DNA of 64,000 bases, taken from NCBI RefSeq assembly GCF_001184025.1, contig NZ_BBYG01000016.1, positions 124,001 through 188,000 of the forward strand, written 5' to 3'. A program made the position numbers and the translations under genes. The notes below the pieces were generated by a model. The model was not told where the DNA came from. It did not search any database and saw only the letters and a program-made list of their open reading frames with translations. This document shows, piece after piece, positions 27,491 to 36,243 of this stretch (its first letter is position 1; each line of letters starts with the position of its first letter). Source of the DNA: Streptomyces maremycinicus. Lineage in GTDB: Bacteria > Actinomycetota > Actinomycetes > Streptomycetales > Streptomycetaceae.

Positions 27491-29686
27491 ATGGGCGACA
27501 AGGCGAATGCACATCCCGGAGCCGCCGGCAGGGCTACAGCGGCCGACCACCCCGCGTCCGTACGGAATGTGGTGCTGGTCGGCCACTGCGGATCGGGCAA
27601 GACGACTCTGGTGGAGGCTCTCGCGCTGACGGCGGGAGCGGTGAACCGGGCGGGCCGCGTGGAGGACGGCGGCACCGTCTCGGACTACGACGAGATCGAG
27701 CACCGGCAGCAGCGCTCGGTACAGCTCTCCCTGGTGCCCGTGGAATGGGACGGCATCAAGGTCAACGTCCTCGACACCCCCGGATACGCCGACTTCGTCG
27801 GAGAACTCAGGGCCGGTCTGCGCGCCGCGGACGCGGCCCTCTTCGTCGTCTCGGCGTCGGACGGCGTGGACGGCTCGACCCGGATGGTGTGGGAGGAGTG
27901 CGCGGCCGTCGGCATGCCCCGCGCGATCGTGGTGACCCACCTGGAGGCCGCCCGCGCGGACTTCGAGGAGATGACGCGGATCTGCGCGGAGGCCTTCGGC
28001 GGCGACGACCCGGACGCGGTCCTCCCGCTGTACGTGCCGCTGCACGGGCCCGAGGGTCCCGACGGGCACGCGCCCGTGACCGGGCTGACCGGGCTGCTGT
28101 CCCGGAAGCTGTTCGACTACTCCACCGGCGAACGCAAGGAGTCCGAGCCGGGCGCGGACCAGCTGCCGGACATCGAGGCGGCCCGCAACCGGCTGATCGA
28201 GGGGATCATCGCCGAGAGCGAGGACGAGACCCTCATGGACCGCTATCTCGCCGGTGAGCAGATCGACGTCAAGACGCTGATCGAGGACCTGGAGCGGGCC
28301 GTCGCGCGCGGCACGTTCTTCCCCGTCCTCGCGGCCGCCCCGGCCGCCGAGGGCGCCCGGCAGGGCCTCGGCACGGTGGAACTGCTGGAACTGGTCACCC
28401 GGGGCTTCCCGACGCCCCTGGAACGCCCGGCGCCCCGCGTGACGACCATCGACGGCGAGCCGCGCGAGGTGGCCTCGTGCGATCCGGACGGTCCCCTGGT
28501 CGCGGAGGTGGTGAAGACCTCGTCCGACCCCTACGTGGGCCGGGTGTCGCTGGTACGGGTCTTCTCCGGCACCCTGCGTCCCGACGAGACCGTCCATGTC
28601 TCGGGGCACGGCCTCGCCGACCGCGGCCACGAGGACCACGACGTCGACGAGCGGATCGGCGCCCTGTCCGCGCCGTTCGGCAAACAGCAGCGGAACCTGA
28701 CGCACTGCATCGCGGGCGACCTCGCGTGCGTGGCGAAACTCGGCCGCGCGGAGACCGGCGACACCCTGTCCGCCAAGGGCGACCCGCTTCTGATGGAGCC
28801 CTGGCAGATGCCCGACCCGCTGCTGCCGCTCGCCATCCAGGCGCACAGCAAGGCCGACGAGGACAAGCTCTCGCAGGGACTGGGCCGGCTGGTCGCCGAG
28901 GACCCGACGATGCGCCTGGAGCAGAACCAGCAGACCCACCAGGTGGTCCTGTGGTGCCTGGGCGAGGCCCACTCGGACGTGGCCCTGGAGCGGCTGCGCT
29001 CGCGCTACGGCGTCCAGGTCGACGTCGTCCCGCACAAGGTCCCCCTCCGGGAGACGTTCGCGGCGAAGTCCGGTGGACGCGGGCGGCACGTCAAGCAGTC
29101 CGGCGGACACGGCCAGTACGCCATCTGCGAGATCGAGGTGGAGCCGCTGCCGGGCGGCGCGGGCATCGAGTTCGTGGACAAGGTCGTCGGCGGCGCGGTG
29201 CCGCGCCAGTTCATCCCGTCGGTGGAGAAGGGCGTACGGGCGCAGGCCGCGAAGGGGGTGGAGGCCGGACATCCGCTGGTCGACATCCGGGTCACCCTGC
29301 TCGACGGCAAGGCGCACTCGGTGGACTCCTCCGACGCCGCGTTCCAGACGGCCGGCGCGCTGGCGCTGCGGGAGGCGGCGGCCGAGGCCCGGATCCATCT
29401 GCTGGAGCCGGTGGCGGAGGTGACGGTCCTGGTCGGCGACGCGTACGTGGGCGCCGTGATGAGCGATCTGTCGGGGCGGCGCGGGCGGGTGCTGGGCACC
29501 GAGCAGACCGGTGGCGGGCGCACCCTCGTCAGGGCCGAGGTGCCCGAGATCGAGATCGGCCGGTACGCGGTCGATCTGCGCTCCCTGTCCCACGGCACGG
29601 CGCGCTTCCAGCGCGCGTACGCCCGGCACGAGCCGATGCCGGCGCAGGTGGCCGAGAAGGTCCGCCAACAGGCGCAGAGCGGCTGA
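27491..29686 (+). CDS. Elongation factor G-like protein EF-G2
   Basis: A 731-residue translational GTPase paralogue of EF-G (EF-G2/FusA2 type), found in many actinobacteria beside the true fusA. G1 is GHCGSGKTT (residues 31-39) and G3 is DTPG (95-98). The expected NKxD G4 position reads THLE (about 149-152), which is unusual. Domains II to V are recognisable: HKVPLRETFAAKSGG, GGHGQYAICEIEVEP and the closing SLSHGTARFQRAYARHEPMP. In mycobacteria EF-G2 binds GTP but lacks ribosome-stimulated GTPase activity; whether that holds here is inference. The ATG has AGGCAAGGAA upstream. Divergent from pgsA across 276 gene-free bases. Confidence 0.92.
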   Translation: MGDKANAHPGAAGRATAADHPASVRNVVLVGHCGSGKTTLVEALALTAGAVNRAGRVEDGGTVSDYDEIEHRQQRSVQLSLVPVEWDGIKVNVLDTPGYADFVGELRAGLRAADAALFVVSASDGVDGSTRMVWEECAAVGMPRAIVVTHLEAARADFEEMTRICAEAFGGDDPDAVLPLYVPLHGPEGPDGHAPVTGLTGLLSRKLFDYSTGERKESEPGADQLPDIEAARNRLIEGIIAESEDETLMDRYLAGEQIDVKTLIEDLERAVARGTFFPVLAAAPAAEGARQGLGTVELLELVTRGFPTPLERPAPRVTTIDGEPREVASCDPDGPLVAEVVKTSSDPYVGRVSLVRVFSGTLRPDETVHVSGHGLADRGHEDHDVDERIGALSAPFGKQQRNLTHCIAGDLACVAKLGRAETGDTLSAKGDPLLMEPWQMPDPLLPLAIQAHSKADEDKLSQGLGRLVAEDPTMRLEQNQQTHQVVLWCLGEAHSDVALERLRSRYGVQVDVVPHKVPLRETFAAKSGGRGRHVKQSGGHGQYAICEIEVEPLPGGAGIEFVDKVVGGAVPRQFIPSVEKGVRAQAAKGVEAGHPLVDIRVTLLDGKAHSVDSSDAAFQTAGALALREAAAEARIHLLEPVAEVTVLVGDAYVGAVMSDLSGRRGRVLGTEQTGGGRTLVRAEVPEIEIGRYAVDLRSLSHGTARFQRAYARHEPMPAQVAEKVRQQAQSG

Positions 29687-29695
29687 CGGTTGACG

Positions 29696-29722
29696 CCCAC
29701 CGGTTCCCAAGTGGCCGGTGGG
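29696..29722 (+). terminator. Stem-loop after the EF-G2 gene
   Basis: CCCACCGG (29696-29703) pairs with CCGGTGGG (29715-29722) around an 11-base loop, 10 bases after the stop. It has no clear U-tract. It is the best terminator candidate before the next gene on the same strand. Confidence 0.55.
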
Positions 29723-29881
29723 ACACCGTTGTGGAGGATTTCCCTCCGATTCGGCGGGCGGCTTCGGCCGTCCGCCGACGGATGTCACCGCCTGCGGATA
29801 CGCTGATGACCTGATCAACAGGTGTGCGAAGTACGGAAGTCGGGAAAGCCGCAGAAGCGGGAGCGGCGATCGGGGGCGGGA

Positions 29882-31543
29882 ATGACCGTTGGCAGCGGTT
29901 ACGCGGACATCTTCGGACCACAGGTGCCGCAGACGGGGGACGGCGGGCAGACCCCGACCTTCGCCCTGGCCTCGGCGGCCTACCGGGACAACCCGGTCGA
30001 GGACATCAAGAAGGCCGACAACGAGTGGCACCAGACCGCGGTCAATCCCGGCCGCAGCTGGGCCAGGATCTTCCGGCCCAACCTCGGCGAGGCGTTCTCC
30101 CAGGCGGTGATCGACCGCATGCTGGGCGTCGGCCGCAAGCCGCTCATCCAGTCCTTCGGCAGTGAGCCGCAGGCCGTCGTGGAGCACTGCCTCGCGGCCA
30201 ACCGCATCCGCCGCGAGCGCGACCAGAAGCTCACCGGCGTGATGCTGCTGTGCGGTGTGCTCTTCCTGCCCGGGCTGCTGGTGTGGCTGCTGGTCTTCCA
30301 GTTGCGGGCGACCATGGGGAAGCTGGACAACAAGCGGGTCTCCGGTATCGGCACCGGCCTGCTCGTCGCGGTGGGCGCCCTGGCCGTGCTCTTCCTGGTC
30401 AAGATGCCGTTCGGCGGCATCGTGGGCTGGTACGCGCGCGGGTGCGTCGTGGCGCCCGTGGCCGGCTGGTTCCTGGCCAAACGGATCTGCGAGGGCACGG
30501 CGACGGACCTGCGCGGGCGCTGGGACAGCCTGCTGTCCGGCAGCAGCGTCGGCGCCAAGGTCCCCGAGGCCGTGCCGACCAGCCCGAACCAGACGGCCGC
30601 CGAGCAGTTGCGTCAGTCCCTGGCCCGGCTCAGCGCCGAGCAGCAGTCCAACTCGGTCTTCTACGCCGGCCCCAAGGGGATACTCGGCATGGGCACGCGC
30701 TGGGGCGCGTGGCACCTCGCCGAGGAGCTGACACCGCTCGACCCCGTCAAGGGCGTACACGAGTTCCGCAGCTGGACGGTCGTCCGGGCCATCCACGACC
30801 AGCTGAACCTGCTGCCCCGGCAGAGCCTGAAGACCGGCGGCTTCCCGCCGCCCACGGTCCGGCACTGGATCGTCACCCCGGTCGGTGAGAACGCCAAGGC
30901 GGTCGCCCGGCCGGAGGGCACCGATGTCGAGGCCTACCAGGTCAAGCCGAAGGCGATAGAGGACATCTGCAACAACCAGCAGTTCGGTGGCGGCGACCGG
31001 CACTACCTGGGCGTGCAGTGGCCGCTCTGGGACGGCCAGTTGATCATCACCATGCTGATCACGGTGACGGTGCTGCACGAGACGCTGCGCATCGAGGTCA
31101 CCGGGCACGCCCTGGGGCCGGTCAACGGCCTGTTCACGACGAAGTCCGAGGCCCCCACCAAGGAGGTCGCCAAGAGCGTCCGCTTCTGGGAGACCCGGAC
31201 GGTCAAGCTCCCGCTGGTCACCGCCGACGAGGTGGTCCGGCTGGCCGCGCGGGCCACGATCAGCTGGTACCCGCCGCTGCTGAAGTGGCTCGGCGGCTCC
31301 ATCGGCCTGCCCGAGCCCTTCGGCCTGCGGCACGCCTGGGCCGACCAGCCCTGGCGGCACCGGTTCATGGCCGACGACGCGCTGCGCGCGGCCACGCCGG
31401 TGCTGCGCGTGGTGCACTCGGCCGCGATCAGGGTGCTCAAGGAGCACGACGTGGACATCGACAAGTTCAGCTCGCGCTCGTCGGCCCTCAGCGGTGCGGT
31501 CCAGGACGTGTCACCGCGCAAGGCCGACTCGTACGACGCGTAG
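29882..31543 (+). CDS. Conserved membrane protein of unknown function
   Basis: A 553-residue protein I cannot place in a named family. The first 100 residues are hydrophilic. Two strongly hydrophobic segments follow (about residues 120-140 and 156-176), then a short third one (182-200). A large domain of about 350 residues has mixed composition, with VGVQWPLWDGQLIITMLITVT-like hydrophobic stretches near 380-400. RHWIVTPVGENAKA and GGDRHYLGVQWPLW are distinctive patches. The last 60 residues include RVVHSAAIRVLKEHDVDIDKF. The ATG follows GGGGGCGGGA. It is monocistronic, between EF-G2 and the convergent HIT gene. Confidence 0.85.
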   Translation: MTVGSGYADIFGPQVPQTGDGGQTPTFALASAAYRDNPVEDIKKADNEWHQTAVNPGRSWARIFRPNLGEAFSQAVIDRMLGVGRKPLIQSFGSEPQAVVEHCLAANRIRRERDQKLTGVMLLCGVLFLPGLLVWLLVFQLRATMGKLDNKRVSGIGTGLLVAVGALAVLFLVKMPFGGIVGWYARGCVVAPVAGWFLAKRICEGTATDLRGRWDSLLSGSSVGAKVPEAVPTSPNQTAAEQLRQSLARLSAEQQSNSVFYAGPKGILGMGTRWGAWHLAEELTPLDPVKGVHEFRSWTVVRAIHDQLNLLPRQSLKTGGFPPPTVRHWIVTPVGENAKAVARPEGTDVEAYQVKPKAIEDICNNQQFGGGDRHYLGVQWPLWDGQLIITMLITVTVLHETLRIEVTGHALGPVNGLFTTKSEAPTKEVAKSVRFWETRTVKLPLVTADEVVRLAARATISWYPPLLKWLGGSIGLPEPFGLRHAWADQPWRHRFMADDALRAATPVLRVVHSAAIRVLKEHDVDIDKFSSRSSALSGAVQDVSPRKADSYDA

Positions 31544-31597
31544 GCGGCCCGCCGCGTCGGCCCGTCCGCGGGCGGTCGCCCGCGTCGGGCGCCTGCG

Positions 31598-32146
31598 TCA
31601 GGCCGTCGGCCAGGATTCCGCCAGCATCTTCCTGGTGTCCGCCAGGAGCTGCGGCAGTACGCGCGTGTGGCCGACCACCGGCATGAAGTTCGTGTCCCCG
31701 CCCCAGCGGGGCACGATGTGCTGGTGCAGATGGGCGGCGATACCGGCGCCCGCGACGGTCCCCTGGTTCATACCGATGTTGAAGCCGTGCGCGCCGGACG
31801 CGGTGCGCAGCGCCGTCATCGCCTGCTTCGTCAGCTCGGCTAGCTCGGCGGTCTCCGGCACCGTCAGGTCCGTGTAGTCGGCGACGTGCCGGTAGGGGAC
31901 GGTCATCAGATGGCCGCCGTTGTAGGGGTACAGGTTCAGCACCGCGTACACGTGCTCACCGCGCCGGACGACCAGCCCGTCCTCGTCGGACTTGGCCGGG
32001 ATCGAGCAGAAGGGACAGCCGTCGTCGGCACCCGGGCCGGTCGGCTTGTTCTCACCCTGGATGTAGGCCATCCGATGGGGGGTCCACAGACGCTGGAACG
32101 CGTCCTGCGTACCCACTCCGATCTGCTGCTCCGGCTCACTCGTCAT
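31598..32146 (-). CDS. HIT family protein (AP4A phosphorylase-like)
   Basis: A 182-residue HIT-domain nucleotide hydrolase or phosphorylase. It has the zinc-like pair CPFCSIP, the HIT core VLNLYPYNGGHLMTVPYRHV and the catalytic HLHQHIVPRWGGD motif. The order thrS, HIT, pgsA, acyltransferase, pimA matches Rv2614c-Rv2610c; Rv2613c was characterised as an AP4A phosphorylase, so that is the best guess for activity. The ATG (TSEPEQQIG) is chosen over one four codons upstream. Divergent from a potassium channel gene. Confidence 0.92.
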   Translation of the reverse strand: MTSEPEQQIGVGTQDAFQRLWTPHRMAYIQGENKPTGPGADDGCPFCSIPAKSDEDGLVVRRGEHVYAVLNLYPYNGGHLMTVPYRHVADYTDLTVPETAELAELTKQAMTALRTASGAHGFNIGMNQGTVAGAGIAAHLHQHIVPRWGGDTNFMPVVGHTRVLPQLLADTRKMLAESWPTA

Positions 32147-32225
32147 GCAAGGCAGCATATTGCTTCGCCCGTTCGCGGCGTGTCGCAGGGGTTGGGCGAA
32201 CAGCGACCCGGTCCAAGCTGGGCCG

Positions 32226-32921
32226 ATGGACGCAGACAGCCGTCTGGCCCGCTGGGAGCAGAGCACCGAGGTCCCCCTCGCGTTCGCTTCCCTGGCCTTC
32301 CTCATCGGGTACGCCATCCACGTTCTCGCCCAGCAGATCGCGGACGGCTGGCGGGACTTCTGCCTGGCCGTGATGCTGATCGCGTGGGTGATGTTCGCCT
32401 CGGACTACGCGGTGCGCTGGCGGCTCAGCGGACAGCGGCTGCGCTTCCCGCGCACGCACTGGCTGGACGGTCTGGTCGTCCTGCTCCCCCTGCTGCGCCC
32501 GCTGCGCATCGTCAAGCTCTACGAGGCCGTGCAGCGCCGGCACGGCGAACCCCGGTTCTCGTTGCACGCGCGTGTGATCACCTACGCCGGGCTGTCGGCG
32601 GCGCTGCTGGGCTTCGCCGGGGCGCTCGCCGTGTACTCCCAGGAGCGCGGCGCCCCGGGCGCGAACATGAAGACCTTCGGCGACGCCCTGTGGTGGACCT
32701 GCGAGACGCTCACCACCGTCGGCTACGGGGACATCACGCCCGTCACCCCGTGGGGCCGCCTGATCGCGGTCGGCATGATGGCGGGCGGACTGGCCCTGCT
32801 GGGCGCGGTCACCGGGTCGTTCTCGTCCTGGCTGATCCAGGTGTTCGCCCGGGAGGGCGACACCGAGGACCCGCAGGGGCCGCCGGGCCCCCGGAACGGC
32901 GAAGGGCCCTCGGGAGAGTGA
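32226..32921 (+). CDS. Potassium channel family protein
   Basis: A 231-residue membrane protein with four to six hydrophobic segments. The K+ selectivity filter TTVGYGD is at residues 163-169, preceded by a pore helix (FGDALWWTCETL) and followed by an inner helix ending LLGAVTGSFSSWLIQVF. The N-terminal half has two or more transmembrane helices and an Arg-containing segment (RPLRIVKLYEAVQRR) reminiscent of a voltage-sensor end, but a full S4 pattern is not evident. No RCK/TrkA domain is present. The C-terminal 25 residues are Pro/Gly-rich. Confidence 0.9.
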   Translation: MDADSRLARWEQSTEVPLAFASLAFLIGYAIHVLAQQIADGWRDFCLAVMLIAWVMFASDYAVRWRLSGQRLRFPRTHWLDGLVVLLPLLRPLRIVKLYEAVQRRHGEPRFSLHARVITYAGLSAALLGFAGALAVYSQERGAPGANMKTFGDALWWTCETLTTVGYGDITPVTPWGRLIAVGMMAGGLALLGAVTGSFSSWLIQVFAREGDTEDPQGPPGPRNGEGPSGE

Positions 32922-32936
32922 TCTCCCCGAGGGCCC
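32904..32936. terminator. Bidirectional terminator between the channel gene and thrS
   Basis: GGGCCCTCGGGAGA pairs with TCTCCCCGAGGGCCC (one bulged C). It overlaps the stop codon of the channel gene and ends 14 bases before the thrS stop. It can serve both convergent genes. Confidence 0.8.
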
Positions 32937-32949
32937 GCGCACGACAGGA

Positions 32950-34926
32950 TCAGACCTGCGTCCGCTCCTCGACGACCTTCGCGATCTTCGCGATGGCCTC
33001 GTCGAACGGGATGCCGTTCTCCTGCGAGCCGTCGCGGTAGCGGAAGGAGACCGAACCGCCCGCCATGTCCTCGTCGCCCGCGATGACCATGAAGGGCACC
33101 TTCTGCTTCTGGGCGTTGCGGATCTTCTTCTGCATCCGGTCGGAGGACGAGTCCACCTCGACCCGCAGGCCCTGCTTCTTCGCGGCCGCGGCGAACTTCT
33201 CCAGGTACTCCACGTGTCCGTCACCGATCGGGATGCCGATCGCCTGGACCGGGGCCAGCCACGCCGGGAACGCGCCCGCGTAGTGCTCCAGGAGCACCGC
33301 GAAGAACCGCTCGATCGAGCCGAACAGGGCACGGTGGATCATCACCGGGCGCTGCTTGGCGCCGTCCGGCCCGGTGTACTCCAGGTCGAAGCGCTCCGGC
33401 AGGTTGAAGTCGAGCTGGATGGTCGACATCTGCCAGGTGCGGCCGATGGCGTCCTTCGTCTGGACGGAGATCTTGGGGCCGTAGAAGGCGGCGCCGCCCG
33501 GGTCGGGCACGAGCGGGAGGCCCTGCTTCTCGGCGACCTCGCGCAGCGTATCGGTCGCCTCCTCCCAGACCTCGTCGGAGCCGACGAACTTCTCCGGGTC
33601 CTTGGTGGAAAGCTCCAGGTAGAAGTCGTTCAGACCGTAGTCGCGCAGCAGGCCGAGGACGAAGGTGAGCGTCTTGTCGAGCTCCTCCGACATCTGCTCG
33701 CGGGTGCAGTAGATGTGCGCGTCGTCCTGGGTGAAGCCGCGCGCGCGGGTCAGTCCGTGCACCACGCCCGACTTCTCGTACCGGTACACGGTCCCGAACT
33801 CGAAGAGGCGCAGCGGCAGCTCACGGTAGGAGCGGCCGCGCGCGTCGAAGATCAGGTTGTGCATCGGGCAGTTCATGGGCTTGAGGTAGTAGTCCACGCC
33901 CTCGTCGAGCTGCATGGGCGGGTACATGCCGTCGGCGTACCAGTCCAGGTGGCCCGAGGTCTCGAAGAGCTTCCCCTTCGTCGCGTGCGGGGTGTAGACG
34001 AACTCGTAGCCCTCCTCCTCGTGGCGGCGGCGCGAGTAGTCCTCCATGACCCGGCGGATGATGCCGCCCTTGGGGTGGAAGACGGCGAGGCCGGAGCCGA
34101 TCTGCTCCGGGATGGAGAAGAGGTCCAGCTCGCTGCCCAGCTTGCGGTGGTCGCGCTTCTCGGCCTCGGCGAGGAAGTCGAGGTGGGCCTTCAGCTCCTC
34201 CTTGGAGGGCCAGGCGGTGCCGTAGATGCGCTGGAGCATGGGGTTCTTCTCGCTGCCGCGCCAGTAGGCGGCCGCGTTGCGCATCAGCTTGAACGCCGGG
34301 ATGTTGCGGGTGGTGGGCAGGTGGGGACCGCGGCAGAGGTCCTTCCAGCACAGGTCACCGGTCTTGGCGTCCAGGTTGTCGTAGATCGTCAGCTCGCCGC
34401 CGCCGACCTCGACGTCCGCGCCGTCGTCGGTGGAGGCCGAGCCCTTGATGCCGATGAGCTCGAGCTTGTACGGCTCGTCGGCGAGCTCCTCGCGGGCGGC
34501 CTCGTCGGTGACCACGCGACGGGAGAACCTCTGCCCCCGCTTCTGGATCTCCTGCATCTTCTTCTCGACGGCCTTGAGGTCCTCGGGCGTGAACGGCTTC
34601 TCGACGTCGAAGTCGTAGTAGAAGCCGTCCTTGACCGGCGGGCCGATGCCCAGCTTGGCCTCGGGGAAGAGCTCCTGCACGGCCTGCGCCATGACGTGCG
34701 CGGTGGAGTGGCGCAGGATGTTCAGGCCGTCCGGGGAGGAGATCTCGACGGCCTCGACCTCCTCGCCGTCGGTGAGCACGTACGACAGGTCCCTGAGCTC
34801 GCCGGCCACGCGCGCGGCGACGATCGAGCGCTCACCGGCGAAGAGCTCGGCGGCCGTGGTGCCCGTCGTCACCGTGCGCTCTTCCCGCTCGGAATCGCGA
34901 TGGATGATCACACGGACGTCTGACAC
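32950..34926 (-). CDS. thrS: Threonyl-tRNA synthetase
   Basis: A 658-residue class II threonyl-tRNA synthetase. The N-terminal TGS domain (SDVRVIIHRDSEREER) and the HSTAHVMAQAVQELFPEAKLGIGPP editing-domain block are clear. The catalytic core has MNCPMHNLIF (zinc ligand Cys), RYEKSGVVHGLTRARGFTQDDAHIYC (motif 2) and the anticodon-binding domain with the DSSSDRMQKKIRNAQ end. The GTG start (SDVRV) is chosen over a 25-codon upstream extension, which is unlike thrS. No T-box leader was recognised in the 90 bases upstream. Confidence 0.98.
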   Translation of the reverse strand: MSDVRVIIHRDSEREERTVTTGTTAAELFAGERSIVAARVAGELRDLSYVLTDGEEVEAVEISSPDGLNILRHSTAHVMAQAVQELFPEAKLGIGPPVKDGFYYDFDVEKPFTPEDLKAVEKKMQEIQKRGQRFSRRVVTDEAAREELADEPYKLELIGIKGSASTDDGADVEVGGGELTIYDNLDAKTGDLCWKDLCRGPHLPTTRNIPAFKLMRNAAAYWRGSEKNPMLQRIYGTAWPSKEELKAHLDFLAEAEKRDHRKLGSELDLFSIPEQIGSGLAVFHPKGGIIRRVMEDYSRRRHEEEGYEFVYTPHATKGKLFETSGHLDWYADGMYPPMQLDEGVDYYLKPMNCPMHNLIFDARGRSYRELPLRLFEFGTVYRYEKSGVVHGLTRARGFTQDDAHIYCTREQMSEELDKTLTFVLGLLRDYGLNDFYLELSTKDPEKFVGSDEVWEEATDTLREVAEKQGLPLVPDPGGAAFYGPKISVQTKDAIGRTWQMSTIQLDFNLPERFDLEYTGPDGAKQRPVMIHRALFGSIERFFAVLLEHYAGAFPAWLAPVQAIGIPIGDGHVEYLEKFAAAAKKQGLRVEVDSSSDRMQKKIRNAQKQKVPFMVIAGDEDMAGGSVSFRYRDGSQENGIPFDEAIAKIAKVVEERTQV

Positions 34927-35016
34927 CGGTATCTCCTGACTGAAGGTGGGTGCGGCGCCATACGCCGGGCGCGCGCAAGAGGCGATCGTACCGACCCGCA
35001 CCCGCCGACCGCGAAA

Positions 35017-36243
35017 TCAGTCCCCCAGCTGTTCCCCTCCGCAGGCTTCCTCGAAGTAGTCCAGATTCTCCTGGAGCGACTTCATCAGCCGGTCCCGCTC
35101 CTCCTCGTCGACCTGCACGGGGACCACCCCGCAGGCCCCGGAGAGCCTGCGGAACCCGCCCCTGCTCTCCAGCCGGCCCTGCACCCGCACCGGCAGCCCG
35201 ACCAGGTGGGCCTGCCCGGCGATGCGGTAGTCCTCCTCGTCGAGGGTGAGCCGTACGTGCGGGACCTCGGCGCCGGCCAGCACGCGCAGCCGTACGCCGC
35301 CCTCGCCGCGCGGCCCCGACCTGCGCATCCGGACGACCGTGCCGGTGATCCGCACGGGCACGGAGGGTTCGGCGCGCAGATAGCGGGCGCCCGCCTCGCG
35401 CAGCACCGACAGGTCGCCGGGCGAGAACTCGACCGGCTCACCGCCCGCGGCACACGTCTCGGGGACTCCCGCGGCCGGCGCCCACTCGACGGCGATCCGG
35501 GCGCCCTCGGTGCCCCGGACGAGGTTGATCAACGCCTCGGTGAGCTCGCGGCTGGCACCGGCCTCCACGGCGCCGTCGAAGGCGTCCATGCCTCCGGTGG
35601 CCCGCTGGTAGTCGATGGCCTCACGCACCGCGTACAGGGCCTGGTGGAGGCGCACGGCGAGGGGGCGGGCGCCGGTCACGGGGACGAAGGCCGTCAGCCG
35701 GCGCCCACCGGCCGCGGAGCCGACGAGGACGCTCTCCAGCGCCGCGAAGGCCGCGCGGCGGTGCCGGGCGCCGTAGTAGCCGGCACGCGCGCGCGTGGCG
35801 AGCGCTCCGGCCAGCAGCATCTGCCGGGCGGCGGCCCGCAGCTGTTCCTCGACGGGCCAGGACGCGGCGCCGGCGGGCCCGGCGGGCGTGTCCCGCCACC
35901 AGCGGATCTCGTCGCTCGGGACGGCCAGCCCGACCAGCACCTCACGCGCGGCGGGCATACCGCTGCGGGCCAGCGCGAGCAGCGCCTCGCCGAGCAGGTC
36001 GTCGCTGTCGGGAAAGGCGCGGCTCTCCGGCACGAGCAGGCTGGTCCCGCCGCCGCCGGGCCCGGGCGGGGTCCAGCGGCCGTAGCGGCCGGCCGCTCCG
36101 CCGCGCCGCTGCCAGCCGTGCCGGCGCAGCAGGGCGCCGAGGACGGCCGGGTCGACCTCGCCGGGCTCGGGCGACCGGTTCCAGAGCGCCTCGGGGTGCG
36201 GCCGGACGGGCCGCAGCGGTTCGTCGAGGGGGCGGTGGGTCAT
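35017..36243 (-). CDS. Unknown 408-residue protein coupled to a DUF4365 protein
   Basis: A 408-residue soluble protein with no family that I can name. It begins MTHRPLDEPLRPVRPHPEALW. The first third contains WTPPGPGGGGTSLLVPESRAFPDSDDLLGEALLALA, and the middle is Arg- and Ala-rich helical. The last 120 residues are predicted strand-rich (VPVRITGTVVRMRRSGPRG, VRLTLDEEDYRIAG, LVGLPVRVQGRLESRGG), which looks like an OB-fold or small beta-barrel. Its ATG overlaps the stop of the DUF4365 gene by 4 bases, so the two are made together. It ends before thrS. The pair is discussed as a finding. Confidence 0.85.
   Translation of the reverse strand: MTHRPLDEPLRPVRPHPEALWNRSPEPGEVDPAVLGALLRRHGWQRRGGAAGRYGRWTPPGPGGGGTSLLVPESRAFPDSDDLLGEALLALARSGMPAAREVLVGLAVPSDEIRWWRDTPAGPAGAASWPVEEQLRAAARQMLLAGALATRARAGYYGARHRRAAFAALESVLVGSAAGGRRLTAFVPVTGARPLAVRLHQALYAVREAIDYQRATGGMDAFDGAVEAGASRELTEALINLVRGTEGARIAVEWAPAAGVPETCAAGGEPVEFSPGDLSVLREAGARYLRAEPSVPVRITGTVVRMRRSGPRGEGGVRLRVLAGAEVPHVRLTLDEEDYRIAGQAHLVGLPVRVQGRLESRGGFRRLSGACGVVPVQVDEEERDRLMKSLQENLDYFEEACGGEQLGD

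Noticed and set aside
34927..35016. T-box or attenuator upstream of thrS
   Set aside because: Only 90 bases are available and no T-box core or specifier loop was found.
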